A stretch of 64,000 bases of DNA from an uncultured Eubacteriales bacterium (GCA_944349855.1 CALVNS010000011.1:1-64000); one strand, 5' to 3'. Shown: positions 41,931-50,094, numbered from the stretch's first letter. The notes: generated from the letters alone by a model not told the origin. A program made the numbers and translations.

Positions 41931-42313
41931 GCGCACGCTCCCCTTTCGCGTTCGACGTTTCAGGTTTAGGGTGCGCTTCACAGGCCCGTATTATGAGCCT
42001 CTCCGCGTATCAGACGAAAAAAAAACAAAAAACCTTGCATCCCCCGTCGCATGAAGTTTCGGCAAAGTTTTGGCGCATGCCGCAAGGTTTTCCACAAACG
42101 CATCCTTCATCAACCGCCGCCGCTGCGGGCGCGCGGCACATCCGCCCGCTTTTCAGGCAAAATGCCGCGTTTTGGCCGCATGTCGTGCACCCCACCGGCC
42201 AGGCGCAGAAGCCGTCACGAAAGCACGGCACAGGTTTTAACCTGGTTTTCCACAGAAAAGGCGTCCAAAACGGTGGATTTTGTGGATAAACTTTGGGATA
42301 CTGTGGATAACCT
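41931..42313. other. Candidate replication origin segment with DnaA boxes
   Basis: A 383-bp gene-free stretch between recF and the YkuS-like gene. It holds two perfect DnaA boxes TGTGGATAA (42281-42289, 42302-42310) and two one-mismatch boxes TTTTCCACA (42088-42096, 42246-42254). It also has an A-rich tract at 42016-42032 that could melt. There is no strand switch of neighbouring genes here, so an origin role is unproven; it may instead titrate DnaA. Confidence 0.5.
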
Positions 42314-43414
42314 TTACGCCTCCCGGCGCAACGTGCCCGCTTCGACGCGATAGACCGCGCCCTGACGCGCGCCCGCCAGGTCGGAAAGGTCCGTACAGGT
42401 GACGATCGTCTGCACGCCGTCGATGCGCTCGATCAGCTGCTGCCTGCGCCGGGGATCCAGCTCGCTCATGACGTCGTCGAGCAGCAGGATGGGCGCCTCG
42501 CCGCGCTCGCGCTCGACGACGGACAGCTCCGCGAGCTTGAGCGAGAGCGCGACGGTGCGCTGCTGGCCCTGAGAGCCGAACACGCGCGCCTCGCGGCCGG
42601 CGACGGTCAGGCGCAGGTCGTCGCGATGAGGGCCGACGGAGGTGACGGCGCGGCGCATGTCCTGCTCGCGCGCCTCGTGCAGCAGGCGCAGCATGTCCTG
42701 CGCCAGGCCGTCGCCCGCGCGCAGCTGGGTGACGTAAGCGATGTCGAGCGCCTCGTCCGCGCCGGCGATGTCCCGGTGGCAGGCGCAGGCGGCCTCGCGC
42801 AGCGCCTGGACGTACTCGCGCCGGTGGCGGACGATCTGCGCGCCAGCGAGCGCAAGCTGCTCGTCCCAGGCGTCCAGCGTGGCGCGCGCAGCGGGAGAGC
42901 GCAGCATCTCGCGCAGGAGGTTGTTGCGCTGGTTGAGCGCGCGTACATAGCGCTGCAGGGCGTAAAAATACGCCGGACGCAGCTGCGAGAGCTCCATGTC
43001 GATGAACCGGCGCCGCTCGGCCGGGCCGCCCTTGACGATGGACAGGTCTTCCGGCGCAAAGAGCACGGCGTTGACGTGGCCCATCAGCTCGCCGATGCGC
43101 GCGACCTGCGCGCCGCCCACGCGCACGACCTTGCGCCGCCTGTCCGCGCGCGAGAGCGTCACGGACACGTCGTGCGTGCCGTCCCGGTGCAAGACCTCCA
43201 CGGAGACGAACGCGGCGTCCTCACCCCAGCGGATGAGATCGCGGTCGTGCGGCGTGCGGTGCGAGCGGCCCAGGCAGCACAGGTGCAGCGCCTCCAGGAC
43301 GTTGGTCTTGCCCTGGGCGTTGCGTCCCGTCAAGACGGTCATGCGCGCGTCGGGCAGCAGCTCGGCGCGCGCATAATTTCGAAAGTTTACGAGGCGGATT
43401 TTCTTGATCTTCAT
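42314..43414 (-). CDS. recF: DNA replication and repair protein RecF
   Basis: A 366-residue SMC-like ATPase that loads RecA at single-strand gaps together with RecO and RecR. Walker A is GRNAQGKTNVLEA near 30-42, the ABC signature region SQGQQRT near 293, and Walker B ILLLDDVMSELD near 315. The ATG at 43414 (MKIKKIRLVNFRNY) has the normal RecF beginning; an in-frame ATG at 43441 is less likely. It follows dnaN by 45 bp in the classical order, but gyrB does not follow. Confidence 0.95.
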   Translation of the reverse strand: MKIKKIRLVNFRNYARAELLPDARMTVLTGRNAQGKTNVLEALHLCCLGRSHRTPHDRDLIRWGEDAAFVSVEVLHRDGTHDVSVTLSRADRRRKVVRVGGAQVARIGELMGHVNAVLFAPEDLSIVKGGPAERRRFIDMELSQLRPAYFYALQRYVRALNQRNNLLREMLRSPAARATLDAWDEQLALAGAQIVRHRREYVQALREAACACHRDIAGADEALDIAYVTQLRAGDGLAQDMLRLLHEAREQDMRRAVTSVGPHRDDLRLTVAGREARVFGSQGQQRTVALSLKLAELSVVERERGEAPILLLDDVMSELDPRRRQQLIERIDGVQTIVTCTDLSDLAGARQGAVYRVEAGTLRREA

Positions 43415-43459
43415 CTCTTTTTTCCATCTTGCAGGCCGCATGGCCCGCGCAGCGCGGCC

Positions 43460-44569
43460 TCAGGACGCGAACACGCGCACGGGCAGCACCAGGTACAGGT
43501 AATCCTCGCCCTCGGGCGGGCAGATGACGCAGGGGCTGACGTTGGAGTTGAAGCGCATGCACACGCTTTCCTCCCCCAGCACCTTGAGCACGTCGGACAC
43601 GTAGCGCACGTTGAAGGCAATCTCCATGTCCTTGCCCTCGGTGAGGATGCTCATCTGCTCCTGCACCTCGCCCAGTTCTGCGTTGGAGGTCAGCGTCAGC
43701 GTGTCGCCCTCGATGTGGAAGCGCACCAGGTTGTTCTTGCCCTCGCGGGCGATCAGGCTGGCGCGGTCGATGGCGTTGCCCAGATCTGCACAGCGCACCT
43801 GGATGCGGGTCTGCCACTCGTTGGGCAGGATCTGGCGGTAGCGGATGTACTCGCCCTCCAGCAGCCGGGTGACGACGCGCGTGGAGCCCATGTCCGCAGT
43901 CAGGTGCGTGCGGCCGATGTGCAGCTCCACGGGTGCGTCCTCTTCGGAGAGGACCTTGGCCAGCTCGGAGAGCATCTTGCCTCCAACGACCGCCTGTACG
44001 GGCGCGTCTACCGGCTCGGGCAGGTCTGCCCGGCGCATGGCCAGGCGGAAGCCGTCGAGCGCGACCATGCGCACCTCCTGGCCCTCGATCTCCATCAGGC
44101 AGCCGGTGAGGATGGGCCGCGTCTCGTCAGTGGCGATGGCAAAGCAGGTCTTCTGCACCATGTCGCGCAGCGTCTTTTGCTGGATGGTCACGCGGCTTCC
44201 GCCCTCGACCTGCGGCAGCTCCGGGTACTCGACCGGGTTCATGCCCGCAAGCGTCGTGCGCGAGCTCTGGCAGCGGATCGTCGCCGCATATCGGTCGTTG
44301 ACGGAGATCTCGACCGAGCCGCCGGGCAGCTTGCGCACGATCTCGCCAAACAGGCGGCCGGGCAACACGACGCGCCCCTCCTGCGCGACCTGCGCGGGAA
44401 TGGAGGTCTCGATGCCCAGCGCCAGGTCGGTGCACGTCAGCCGCAGCCCTTCCGGGCAGGACTCGACGAGCACGCCTTCCAGCACCTGCAGGGTGGAGCG
44501 CACGGCAAGCGCGCGGCTCACCGTGGAAAGCGCGTTGACGAGATCTGTAACTTGACAGTTGAAACGCAT
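43460..44569 (-). CDS. dnaN: DNA polymerase III subunit beta (sliding clamp)
   Basis: A 369-residue clamp of three repeated domains (about 1-118, 128-245, 246-369), ending in LYLVLPVRVF, close to the usual C-terminal LPVR motif. It encircles DNA and tethers polymerase. GGAAGGAG precedes ATG 44569, and the frame continuing upstream is not coding. It is followed by recF. Near-consensus DnaA boxes lie in its upstream gap, suggesting control by DnaA. dnaA is about 37 kb away. Confidence 0.96.
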   Translation of the reverse strand: MRFNCQVTDLVNALSTVSRALAVRSTLQVLEGVLVESCPEGLRLTCTDLALGIETSIPAQVAQEGRVVLPGRLFGEIVRKLPGGSVEISVNDRYAATIRCQSSRTTLAGMNPVEYPELPQVEGGSRVTIQQKTLRDMVQKTCFAIATDETRPILTGCLMEIEGQEVRMVALDGFRLAMRRADLPEPVDAPVQAVVGGKMLSELAKVLSEEDAPVELHIGRTHLTADMGSTRVVTRLLEGEYIRYRQILPNEWQTRIQVRCADLGNAIDRASLIAREGKNNLVRFHIEGDTLTLTSNAELGEVQEQMSILTEGKDMEIAFNVRYVSDVLKVLGEESVCMRFNSNVSPCVICPPEGEDYLYLVLPVRVFAS

Positions 44570-44636
44570 CGTAAAAACTCCTTCCGGATGTAGTAGCAGT
44601 ATATATGGGCAGTAGGATCCGTAGGGCATTGGAAAC

Positions 44637-44717
44637 TGTGGAAAAACGGCGAAAGATGACCATACGCCGTGAAAATGGGTCGGGAAGGTGCTGTGGACAA
44701 CCCGATTTTTTTCCACA
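44637..44717. promoter_or_regulatory. DnaA-box cluster upstream of dnaN
   Basis: TGTGGAAAA (44637-44645), TGTGGACAA (44692-44700, one mismatch) and TTTTCCACA (44709-44717, one mismatch). The 379-bp gap 44570-44948 otherwise holds only the terminator at 44898-44928 and a minus-strand TATACT at 44603-44598. Confidence 0.6.
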
Positions 44718-44897
44718 TCCGCCACGCCAAAAGGAAGACGAATGCGCCCTGGCCTCCTCGGGCCGCCTCCAGGCCGATCCGCGTGTGAAAATATCCCAAC
44801 TTCATATATTCGAGAAATGCCGGGCAAATACCTGCAAAAAAGTTCCGCCTTTTCAAAAATAGAACGTTTGAATGGCACGGGAGCCTTCGCGCGATGC

Positions 44898-44928
44898 AAA
44901 AACCCGGCCTTTGCGATGAAAGGCCGGG
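44898..44928 (-). terminator. Intrinsic terminator of the FecCD-type ABC operon
   Basis: Perfect 10-bp stem CCCGGCCTTT/AAAGGCCGGG with a 6-base loop (44903-44928), followed on the minus strand by T5. Confidence 0.92.
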
Positions 44929-44948
44929 CCGTTTTCAATGCATGCGCC

Positions 44949-46100
44949 TCAGCGGAAGAACGTCTGCGTATCGATCCGCTGGTATCCGCCATAGCTGTAG
45001 GGACACTCAAACATCTGCCCGGCCAGCTCCTTGCCCAGGAATGCCAGGGTGATCTCGTCGGCCTTTTCCGCGATGTCGACGTCCTCAAAGGCGTCGGGAT
45101 AGACCGTCTTGGCGATGTACCAGGTGTTGAGCAGCGCGATCTCGTAGTTGGTGTAATAGGCGTTGTAGGCCAGCAGCAGATAGGCCTCGCCATCCTCCCA
45201 TGCCTTGCAGCCGTCAAACATCGTAGGGTCCACCTGATAGAGTGGCGCGATGTTCTTGACCGCCGCGGCGTCGATGAACAGGACGTCCATCTCCTCGCCC
45301 AGCGAGACGAACAGCTCCGCCTCGATGGGCTGAATGCCGCCGACGGCCAGCCCGGTCAGCACGTTGCGCACGTTGGCGACCTCGAAGGCGGCGTAGTCCT
45401 GCGCCGTGGTCAGGTGGTTGGTCGTGCCCCAGTTGCCCAGGCCGCAGATGTACGCGCCGGGCCGTTCGTCGCCCTGAAAGGCCTCGGTGCGCCGCTGGAT
45501 GTCCGCGCGCTCGGCCTGCACGAAGTCCACGAGCGCCTGCGCCTTCTCTTGTGCGTCAAAGACCGTGCCCAGCAGGGCCATCGAGCCGGCAAACGCGTCG
45601 TCGAACACGCCGTCCGCGCCCGAGCGCAGCGTGACGACCGGCACGCCCAGCTGCTCCTGCAGCGCGTCGGCCTTTTCCACATCCTCATATTCGGAAATCA
45701 CGATGTCCGGGTCGCAGGAGAGGATCTTCTCCGCCTCCGCCGCCTGCGCGTTGGGCCCGCCCACGCCGCAGGAGGGCAGCGAGGCGAAGACGTCTCCGTA
45801 GGCCAGCACGTAGGGCCGCGCCACGCCGTCGAACATGCGCGGGCGGTCCTGCAGCGTCTCGTTGTCGATGTCCTCCACGCCGCACAGCAGCGACACGTCC
45901 CCGACGTAGCAGTACATGCGCAGCGCGCCCGCGCCGATGCATACCACGCGCTCGTAGCTGCCGGGCACGACCTGTACCTCGCGCCCGATCATGTCCGTGA
46001 TGGCGACCGCTTCCTCCGCCGAGGCGGGCGCGAAGGCGGCGCAGTGCAAGATGGCCATCAGCGCCGCGAGCAGCGACGCAATATACCTGTTTCGATTCAT
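44949..46100 (-). CDS. FecB/BtuF-type ABC transporter substrate-binding protein
   Basis: A 383-residue exported protein of the helical-backbone (cluster A) binding-protein family used with FecCD/BtuCD permeases. A signal peptide (residues 1-28, ASA-EE cleavage, no lipobox) is followed by two lobes joined by a long helix. Typical signs are ITDMIGREVQV near 35, ERVVCIGAGALRM near 50 and PDIVISEYED near 130. The ligand could be an iron chelate, corrinoid, heme or an oxyanion such as molybdate or tungstate; sequence does not decide. Its start overlaps the ATPase gene by four bases (ATGA), and it is the last gene of the operon. Confidence 0.85.
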   Translation of the reverse strand: MNRNRYIASLLAALMAILHCAAFAPASAEEAVAITDMIGREVQVVPGSYERVVCIGAGALRMYCYVGDVSLLCGVEDIDNETLQDRPRMFDGVARPYVLAYGDVFASLPSCGVGGPNAQAAEAEKILSCDPDIVISEYEDVEKADALQEQLGVPVVTLRSGADGVFDDAFAGSMALLGTVFDAQEKAQALVDFVQAERADIQRRTEAFQGDERPGAYICGLGNWGTTNHLTTAQDYAAFEVANVRNVLTGLAVGGIQPIEAELFVSLGEEMDVLFIDAAAVKNIAPLYQVDPTMFDGCKAWEDGEAYLLLAYNAYYTNYEIALLNTWYIAKTVYPDAFEDVDIAEKADEITLAFLGKELAGQMFECPYSYGGYQRIDTQTFFR

Positions 46101-46858
46101 GGCGTTTCTCCTCCCAATATGATCGTTTCTCCCTCGTGCCGAATGATTCGCACGCGCGCCCCGAACACGTCGAAGATGGCGTCCGCATCCAGCTGCTCCT
46201 TCGGACCGCCGTATCGGATGGCCCCATCCTTCAGGCAGAAGAAGCGCTCGCCCAGGCGCAGGGCCTGGTTGAGGTCGTGCAGCGAGACGAGCACGGCGAT
46301 GCCCCGCGCAGCCAGCGCCCGCACCTGCCGGCAGAAGAGCTGCTGGTTGGCGATGTCCAGGTTGCCCGTCGGCTCGTCCAGGACCATCAGCCGGGGTTCC
46401 TGAGCCAGGGCGCGGGCGATGGCGACCTTCTGCCGCTCGCCGCCCGAGAGGCGCTGCACGTTTTGCCGGGCGACGGATTCCAGGCGCATCTGCGCGAGGA
46501 TGCGCTCCACAGCGGCGCAGTCCTCCGGTCCCGCGCGCAGGCCGAAGCGGGCCACGCGCCCCATCAGCACGGAGTCAAAGACGCTCAGCGCGCCGAAGCG
46601 GATGTCCTGCGGCACGTAGGCGATGCGCGCCGCCCGCTCCTGCCGGGACATGCGCGCCACGTCCGCGCCGTCGAGCAGGATGGCGCCGCAAAGCGGCGTG
46701 CACAGGCCCAGAATGTTCTTGAACAGCGTGGTCTTGCCAGAGCCGTTTTTGCCCAGGAGCACGCCGATCTCGCCGTCCGCCAGCTCCAGGGAGACGCCGC
46801 GCAGCGCCAGCGGCCCGTGCCGCCCATAGCGAAACGACAGGTTTTCGATGCGCAGCAT
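46097..46858 (-). CDS. FecE/BtuD-type ABC transporter ATPase
   Basis: A 253-residue nucleotide-binding subunit: Walker A GKNGSGKTT near 36, Q-loop YVPQDIRF, signature LSGGERQK near 138, Walker B LMVLDEPTGNLD near 158 and the switch histidine SLHDLNQA near 194. It powers the neighbouring permease. Stop and start overlap as TGATG with the permease and as ATGA with the binding protein, so all three are translationally coupled. Confidence 0.95.
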   Translation of the reverse strand: MLRIENLSFRYGRHGPLALRGVSLELADGEIGVLLGKNGSGKTTLFKNILGLCTPLCGAILLDGADVARMSRQERAARIAYVPQDIRFGALSVFDSVLMGRVARFGLRAGPEDCAAVERILAQMRLESVARQNVQRLSGGERQKVAIARALAQEPRLMVLDEPTGNLDIANQQLFCRQVRALAARGIAVLVSLHDLNQALRLGERFFCLKDGAIRYGGPKEQLDADAIFDVFGARVRIIRHEGETIILGGETP

Positions 46859-47907
46859 CAGCCCGCCTCCCTTCGCGAGAGGACGATCGCCGCAAAGAAC
46901 GGCGCGCCCAGCAGCGTGGTCACGGCGCCCACGGGCAGCGCGGAGCCGCCGCCCATGCTGCGCGAGAGCGTGTCGGCCAGCAGCAGCAGCAGGCTGCCGC
47001 TCAGGGCCGAGGCGGGCGTTGCGAACCGGTGGTCCTGCCCCAGCAGCTTTTTCGTCACGTGTGGACAGATGATGCCGACAAACCCGATGATGCCCAGAAA
47101 CGAGACGCACACCGCCGTGATCAGAGAGCAGATCAGCAGCGAGAGGAAGCGCAGCCCGCCCACGTCCACGCCCATCGACCGCGCGGCCGCGTCGCCGCTG
47201 AGCAGCGCGTTGAAGCGCCAGGCCATCAGGCAGAAGAACGCGGCGGAGGGGAGCACGACCGCGGCCATGATCGCGTCGGTCCGGTAGGTCGCGCGCCCCA
47301 GGTCGCCAAAGTTCCAGATGACGGCCGCCGACAGCCCCACATCTGTCGCATAGAATTGAAGCAGCGTCGTCCCGGCCGTCCAGACGGAGCCCATCGCCAC
47401 GCCCGCCAGCACGACCACGCCGGGAGAGAACGCCCGGCGCGTGCACAGGCCCAGCACCAACAGCGCGGACAGCATCGAAAACGCGAAGGCCGTCAGCGAC
47501 GCCGCGTAGGGATTGATGCCGGCGGCGTAGTTTTGCAAGTTGTTGCCCGTGGAGACAAAGCCGCCCACGAAGGCAAGGATCGACAGGTTCGCGCCGAACA
47601 CCGCCGCATTGGAGACGCCCAGCGTGGAGGGCGAGGCCATGGCGTTGCCCAGCACGGTCTGCATGATCAGGCCGGAGAGCGACAGCCCCGCGCCCGCCAG
47701 CAGCGCCGCCAGCACGCGCGGCATGCGGATGTTCCAGACGATGCGCACGTCGCTCGCCCGCTCGCTCGTACGCGCAAGCGCCGCGAGGCATTCGCCGGGC
47801 GACATGCCGGACGCGCCGACAAACAGGCACAGGAAGGCCGCCGCCGCCACGCACATCGCCAGCGCGGCGATCGCCGCCGTCTTCTTCGGACCGTCCGCCG
47901 TCCTCAT
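46858..47907 (-). CDS. FecCD-type ABC transporter permease
   Basis: A 349-residue inner-membrane permease with about ten helices. Family segments include RMPRVLAALLAGAGLSLSGLIMQTVLGNAMASPSTLGVSNAA near 63, GIIGFVGIICPHVTK near 265 and the final SALPVGAVTTLLGAPFF. Only one permease gene exists, so it would work as a homodimer. It imports metal chelates, cobamides or oxyanions depending on the binding protein. It overlaps the methyltransferase gene by ATGA. Confidence 0.93.
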   Translation of the reverse strand: MRTADGPKKTAAIAALAMCVAAAAFLCLFVGASGMSPGECLAALARTSERASDVRIVWNIRMPRVLAALLAGAGLSLSGLIMQTVLGNAMASPSTLGVSNAAVFGANLSILAFVGGFVSTGNNLQNYAAGINPYAASLTAFAFSMLSALLVLGLCTRRAFSPGVVVLAGVAMGSVWTAGTTLLQFYATDVGLSAAVIWNFGDLGRATYRTDAIMAAVVLPSAAFFCLMAWRFNALLSGDAAARSMGVDVGGLRFLSLLICSLITAVCVSFLGIIGFVGIICPHVTKKLLGQDHRFATPASALSGSLLLLLADTLSRSMGGGSALPVGAVTTLLGAPFFAAIVLSRREAG

Positions 47908-48506
47908 CTGGTGCCCTCCGCGGGCTTTAAAAGCGCGCCGGAGACGATGTAGATGCCCTCGTCCGACAGGACGGTATCCACCTGCAAAAAATGAGAGAAC
48001 AGCGCGGACAGCTCGGGCGCGGGGAGCATGCCGCGCGATACGCCCGCGGCGTGGCCCGCGTGATGTGCGTTGAGCTGCTGCAGCCCCATACCGTGCGCGA
48101 CCGTCAGGCGTCCGCCGGGCCGGAGCCAGCGCACGAGGCTGCCGACCAGCCGCTCGGGATCCGGAAAGTGGGGAAACGCGTTGTACACCACGCAGCAGTC
48201 GTAGGCGGGCGTCGGCGTCAGCGCCTCGACGTCGCCGCAGACCACTTCGACGCCGGGAACGGCCTTGGCGGCGGCGATGCGCGCCATCTCGGGGGAGATG
48301 TCCACCGCCATGACCCTGTCGACGCCGCGCTGCGCGTAGAAGGGGAATAGCACGCCCGTGCCGCAGGCGACGTCCAGCACCGCAGCGCCGGGGCAAACGC
48401 CCGCCGCGTCCAGGATGCGGCGGATCTTGTCCTCGTCCACGACGAGCTGCGCGTCCCAATCGGGCGCGAGGCGGTCGAAGAAGTCGACGATCGTCCGTTG
48501 ATTCAT
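47904..48506 (-). CDS. Class I SAM-dependent methyltransferase in an ABC importer operon
   Basis: A 200-residue Rossmann-fold methyltransferase: motif I VLDVACGTGVL near 44, motif II VMAVDISPEM near 66, an acidic GDVEAL segment near 91 and the post-motif WLRPGGRL near 126. The acceptor is unknown; a small molecule is likelier than nucleic acid given size. It is the first gene of the importer operon and overlaps the permease by four bases, so methylation of the imported ligand or of a chelator is a reasonable guess. AGGAGG lies 12 bases before ATG 48506, longer than usual and immediately after a terminator hairpin. Confidence 0.85.
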   Translation of the reverse strand: MNQRTIVDFFDRLAPDWDAQLVVDEDKIRRILDAAGVCPGAAVLDVACGTGVLFPFYAQRGVDRVMAVDISPEMARIAAAKAVPGVEVVCGDVEALTPTPAYDCCVVYNAFPHFPDPERLVGSLVRWLRPGGRLTVAHGMGLQQLNAHHAGHAAGVSRGMLPAPELSALFSHFLQVDTVLSDEGIYIVSGALLKPAEGTR

Positions 48507-48527
48507 GAAAATGACATGCCTCCTCGC

Positions 48528-48570
48528 AAAAAAAGGGGCGCGCCGTTTTCCGTCGGGAAAACGGCGCGCC
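48528..48570 (-). terminator. Leader terminator (attenuator) ahead of the methyltransferase-ABC operon
   Basis: Perfect 15-bp stem (48537-48551 with 48556-48570) with a GTCG loop, followed on the minus strand by CC and T7 ending 3 bases before the AGGAGG of the first gene. It lies inside the 5' leader, between promoter and start codon. Confidence 0.9.
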
Positions 48571-48660
48571 TTCATGGCATACGCCTTCGATACGATGTGG
48601 CCAAACGGGATCTGTGGACGCTTCTGCGCCCTGCGCCAGCCTTCGGGCCGGCATTGCCCA
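48571..48660 (-). ncRNA. Candidate structured regulatory leader (riboswitch-like)
   Basis: The minus-strand leader can form GCCGGCC-CGAA-GGCTGGC and GGGCGC-AGAA-GCGTCC hairpins in succession. A possible closing pairing of TGGgCA with TGCCA embraces both, all just upstream of the terminator. This promoter-aptamer-terminator-gene order is that of a transcriptional riboswitch. I cannot match it firmly to a known class. A molybdenum/tungsten cofactor or corrinoid sensor would fit the transporter, as inference only. Confidence 0.5.
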
Positions 48661-48663
48661 TTC

Positions 48664-48692
48664 ATGATAGCATAAACGGCCGCGTCCGTCAA
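48664..48692 (-). promoter_or_regulatory. Promoter of the methyltransferase-ABC operon
   Basis: Minus strand TTGACG (48692-48687), 17-base spacer, TATCAT (48669-48664), right after the DUF3842 stop codon. It gives a leader of about 150 nt. Confidence 0.75.
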
Positions 48693-48700
48693 TGCCGGCC

Positions 48701-49102
48701 TCACATGGCCCGGATGAGGTCGATCGCGCTTTGAATCAGATGGGAGACGGACAGGTCCGGCACGCCTGCGATCAGGTTGTCGCAGTGGTTGATCGGGATC
48801 AGGACGCGCTTGGCGCGGCTCTGCCCGATGGCCGCGGCCATGGCGGGCGTGATCTCGCCCAACAGCGCGTCGGCGATGACGATGCCGACCGGCCCGACGA
48901 TGACGTCGGCCTTCCGGGCGCAGACGATGACCGCGTTTTCGCCGGTGGCCGCGCTGTCCGCGCCCGCCCGGAGCATGGCGGAGGTGGCCAGGCTGTTGGT
49001 GCCCACCGCCGTCACCACCGCGCCCTCCACGCGCTGCTTGAGCATGGAGACGAGCTGTTTTCCGATGCCGCCGCCCTGGGCGTCCACCACCAGTATCTGC
49101 AT
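48701..49102 (-). CDS. DUF3842-type conserved protein
   Basis: A 133-residue protein resembling DUF3842: an N-terminal strand-loop ILVVDAQGGGIGKQLV like a small nucleotide-binding fold, GTNSLATSAMLRAGAD near 34, and a C-terminal LIPINHCDNLIAGVPDLSV segment with conserved-looking His, Cys and Asn. No function is known to me. It has its own likely promoter and lies immediately upstream of the ABC operon's promoter; a functional link is possible but not shown. Confidence 0.75.
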   Translation of the reverse strand: MQILVVDAQGGGIGKQLVSMLKQRVEGAVVTAVGTNSLATSAMLRAGADSAATGENAVIVCARKADVIVGPVGIVIADALLGEITPAMAAAIGQSRAKRVLIPINHCDNLIAGVPDLSVSHLIQSAIDLIRAM

Positions 49103-49135
49103 GTGCGCACCTCTTTTTCAATGGGTTGGTCACTT

Positions 49136-49165
49136 ATTTTACCACACATGCGGCGCAGGGCGCAA
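49136..49165 (-). promoter_or_regulatory. Possible promoter of the DUF3842 gene
   Basis: Minus strand TTGCGC (49165-49160), 18-base spacer, TAAAAT (49141-49136). Confidence 0.5.
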
Positions 49166-49171
49166 GGCACG

Positions 49172-49204
49172 CAAAAAGCCGGCCCCCTCGGAGGAAGGGG
49201 CCGG
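49172..49204 (-). terminator. Intrinsic terminator of the GDPD-ABC operon
   Basis: 8-bp stem CCGGCCCC/GGGGCCGG (49179-49186, 49197-49204), followed on the minus strand by C and T5. Confidence 0.88.
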
Positions 49205-49214
49205 GCGGCGCGGC

Positions 49215-50087
49215 TCACACGCCCAGCGCCTGGCGGCGGTACTGATACAGCAGCGCAGGCCAGTCGGTCTGGATGATGTCGATGTGCTTGTCAAACAGCT
49301 TGCCCCAGCCCAGGGCAGGGTCTTCCAGGATGGATACGTCGTCGTCCAGCTTGCCGAACAGATCGCGCACGCCGATGTTGCCCAGCACGATCGCGTTGAC
49401 CCATGTGTACAGGTTGCGCTCGTGAATCTTGCGGATGTTCTCGTCGTCAAACAGCTCCGCGTTCCGGTCAAAGGCGATGATCTCGCAGCCCACGACGTTT
49501 ACGTCGGCATAGCGCAGCGCCTCCTCCACGTCCTGCATGGAGTAGCAGATGGGCATGAACATGTACTTGACCGGATGGGCGCTGAGCGCATCGAATGCGG
49601 CTTTCGCCTTGAGCGGTGCCTTGAGCACCACCTGGTGCAGGGCGTCCGGGTGGCGGTCCAGCTCCTGAAGCACCTGTGGGAAGATGCCCCAGGCGCGGTC
49701 GATGTTCAGCAGGCCGTCGCCGGGCAGGTAGTCCAGGATCTCCGAAAGGCGGTTGATGCGCCCGTCGGCGCGCTGGCGGCAGGAGGTCAGCGGGCGCAGG
49801 GATTCCACCTCCTGAGAGGTCATCTGCTTGATGCACTTGTCCACGCCGAAGACGTCCGGCTCATGCCCGTCGTGGAAGGAGTAGAGCACGCCGTCGGTGG
49901 TCGAGTTGACGTCGGATTCGACCATGTCCGCCCCCATCTGGAAGGCGGCCTTGTACGCGCCGATGGTGTTCTGGGTGATGTTGCCGCCCCAGCTGCCGCG
50001 ATGGACGGCGATCAGGCACTTTTTCTTTGAGATTTTGTCGCTCAGGTTGGCGTTGATGTGCGCAAAGCGCGCCTGTCCCAGGGCCAT
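49215..50087 (-). CDS. Glycerophosphodiester phosphodiesterase family protein
   Basis: A 290-residue TIM-barrel GDPD without signal peptide, hence cytoplasmic. The catalytic histidines are His29 (VHRG) and His72 (FHDG), with acidic ligands Glu57 and Asp59 in VESDVNSTTDG. The usual ENT motif reads QNT (Gln39), so one metal ligand is altered. It would release glycerol-3-phosphate and an alcohol from a glycerophosphodiester brought in by the adjacent ABC importer. It starts 7 bp after the permease stop and is last in the operon. Confidence 0.85.
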   Translation of the reverse strand: MALGQARFAHINANLSDKISKKKCLIAVHRGSWGGNITQNTIGAYKAAFQMGADMVESDVNSTTDGVLYSFHDGHEPDVFGVDKCIKQMTSQEVESLRPLTSCRQRADGRINRLSEILDYLPGDGLLNIDRAWGIFPQVLQELDRHPDALHQVVLKAPLKAKAAFDALSAHPVKYMFMPICYSMQDVEEALRYADVNVVGCEIIAFDRNAELFDDENIRKIHERNLYTWVNAIVLGNIGVRDLFGKLDDDVSILEDPALGWGKLFDKHIDIIQTDWPALLYQYRRQALGV

Positions 50088-50094
50088 GATATCC

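Noticed and set aside
48571-48660. Naming the leader as a Moco riboswitch
   Set aside because: Only general hairpin layout and transporter type agree; I could not verify the conserved core bases, so it is left unclassified.
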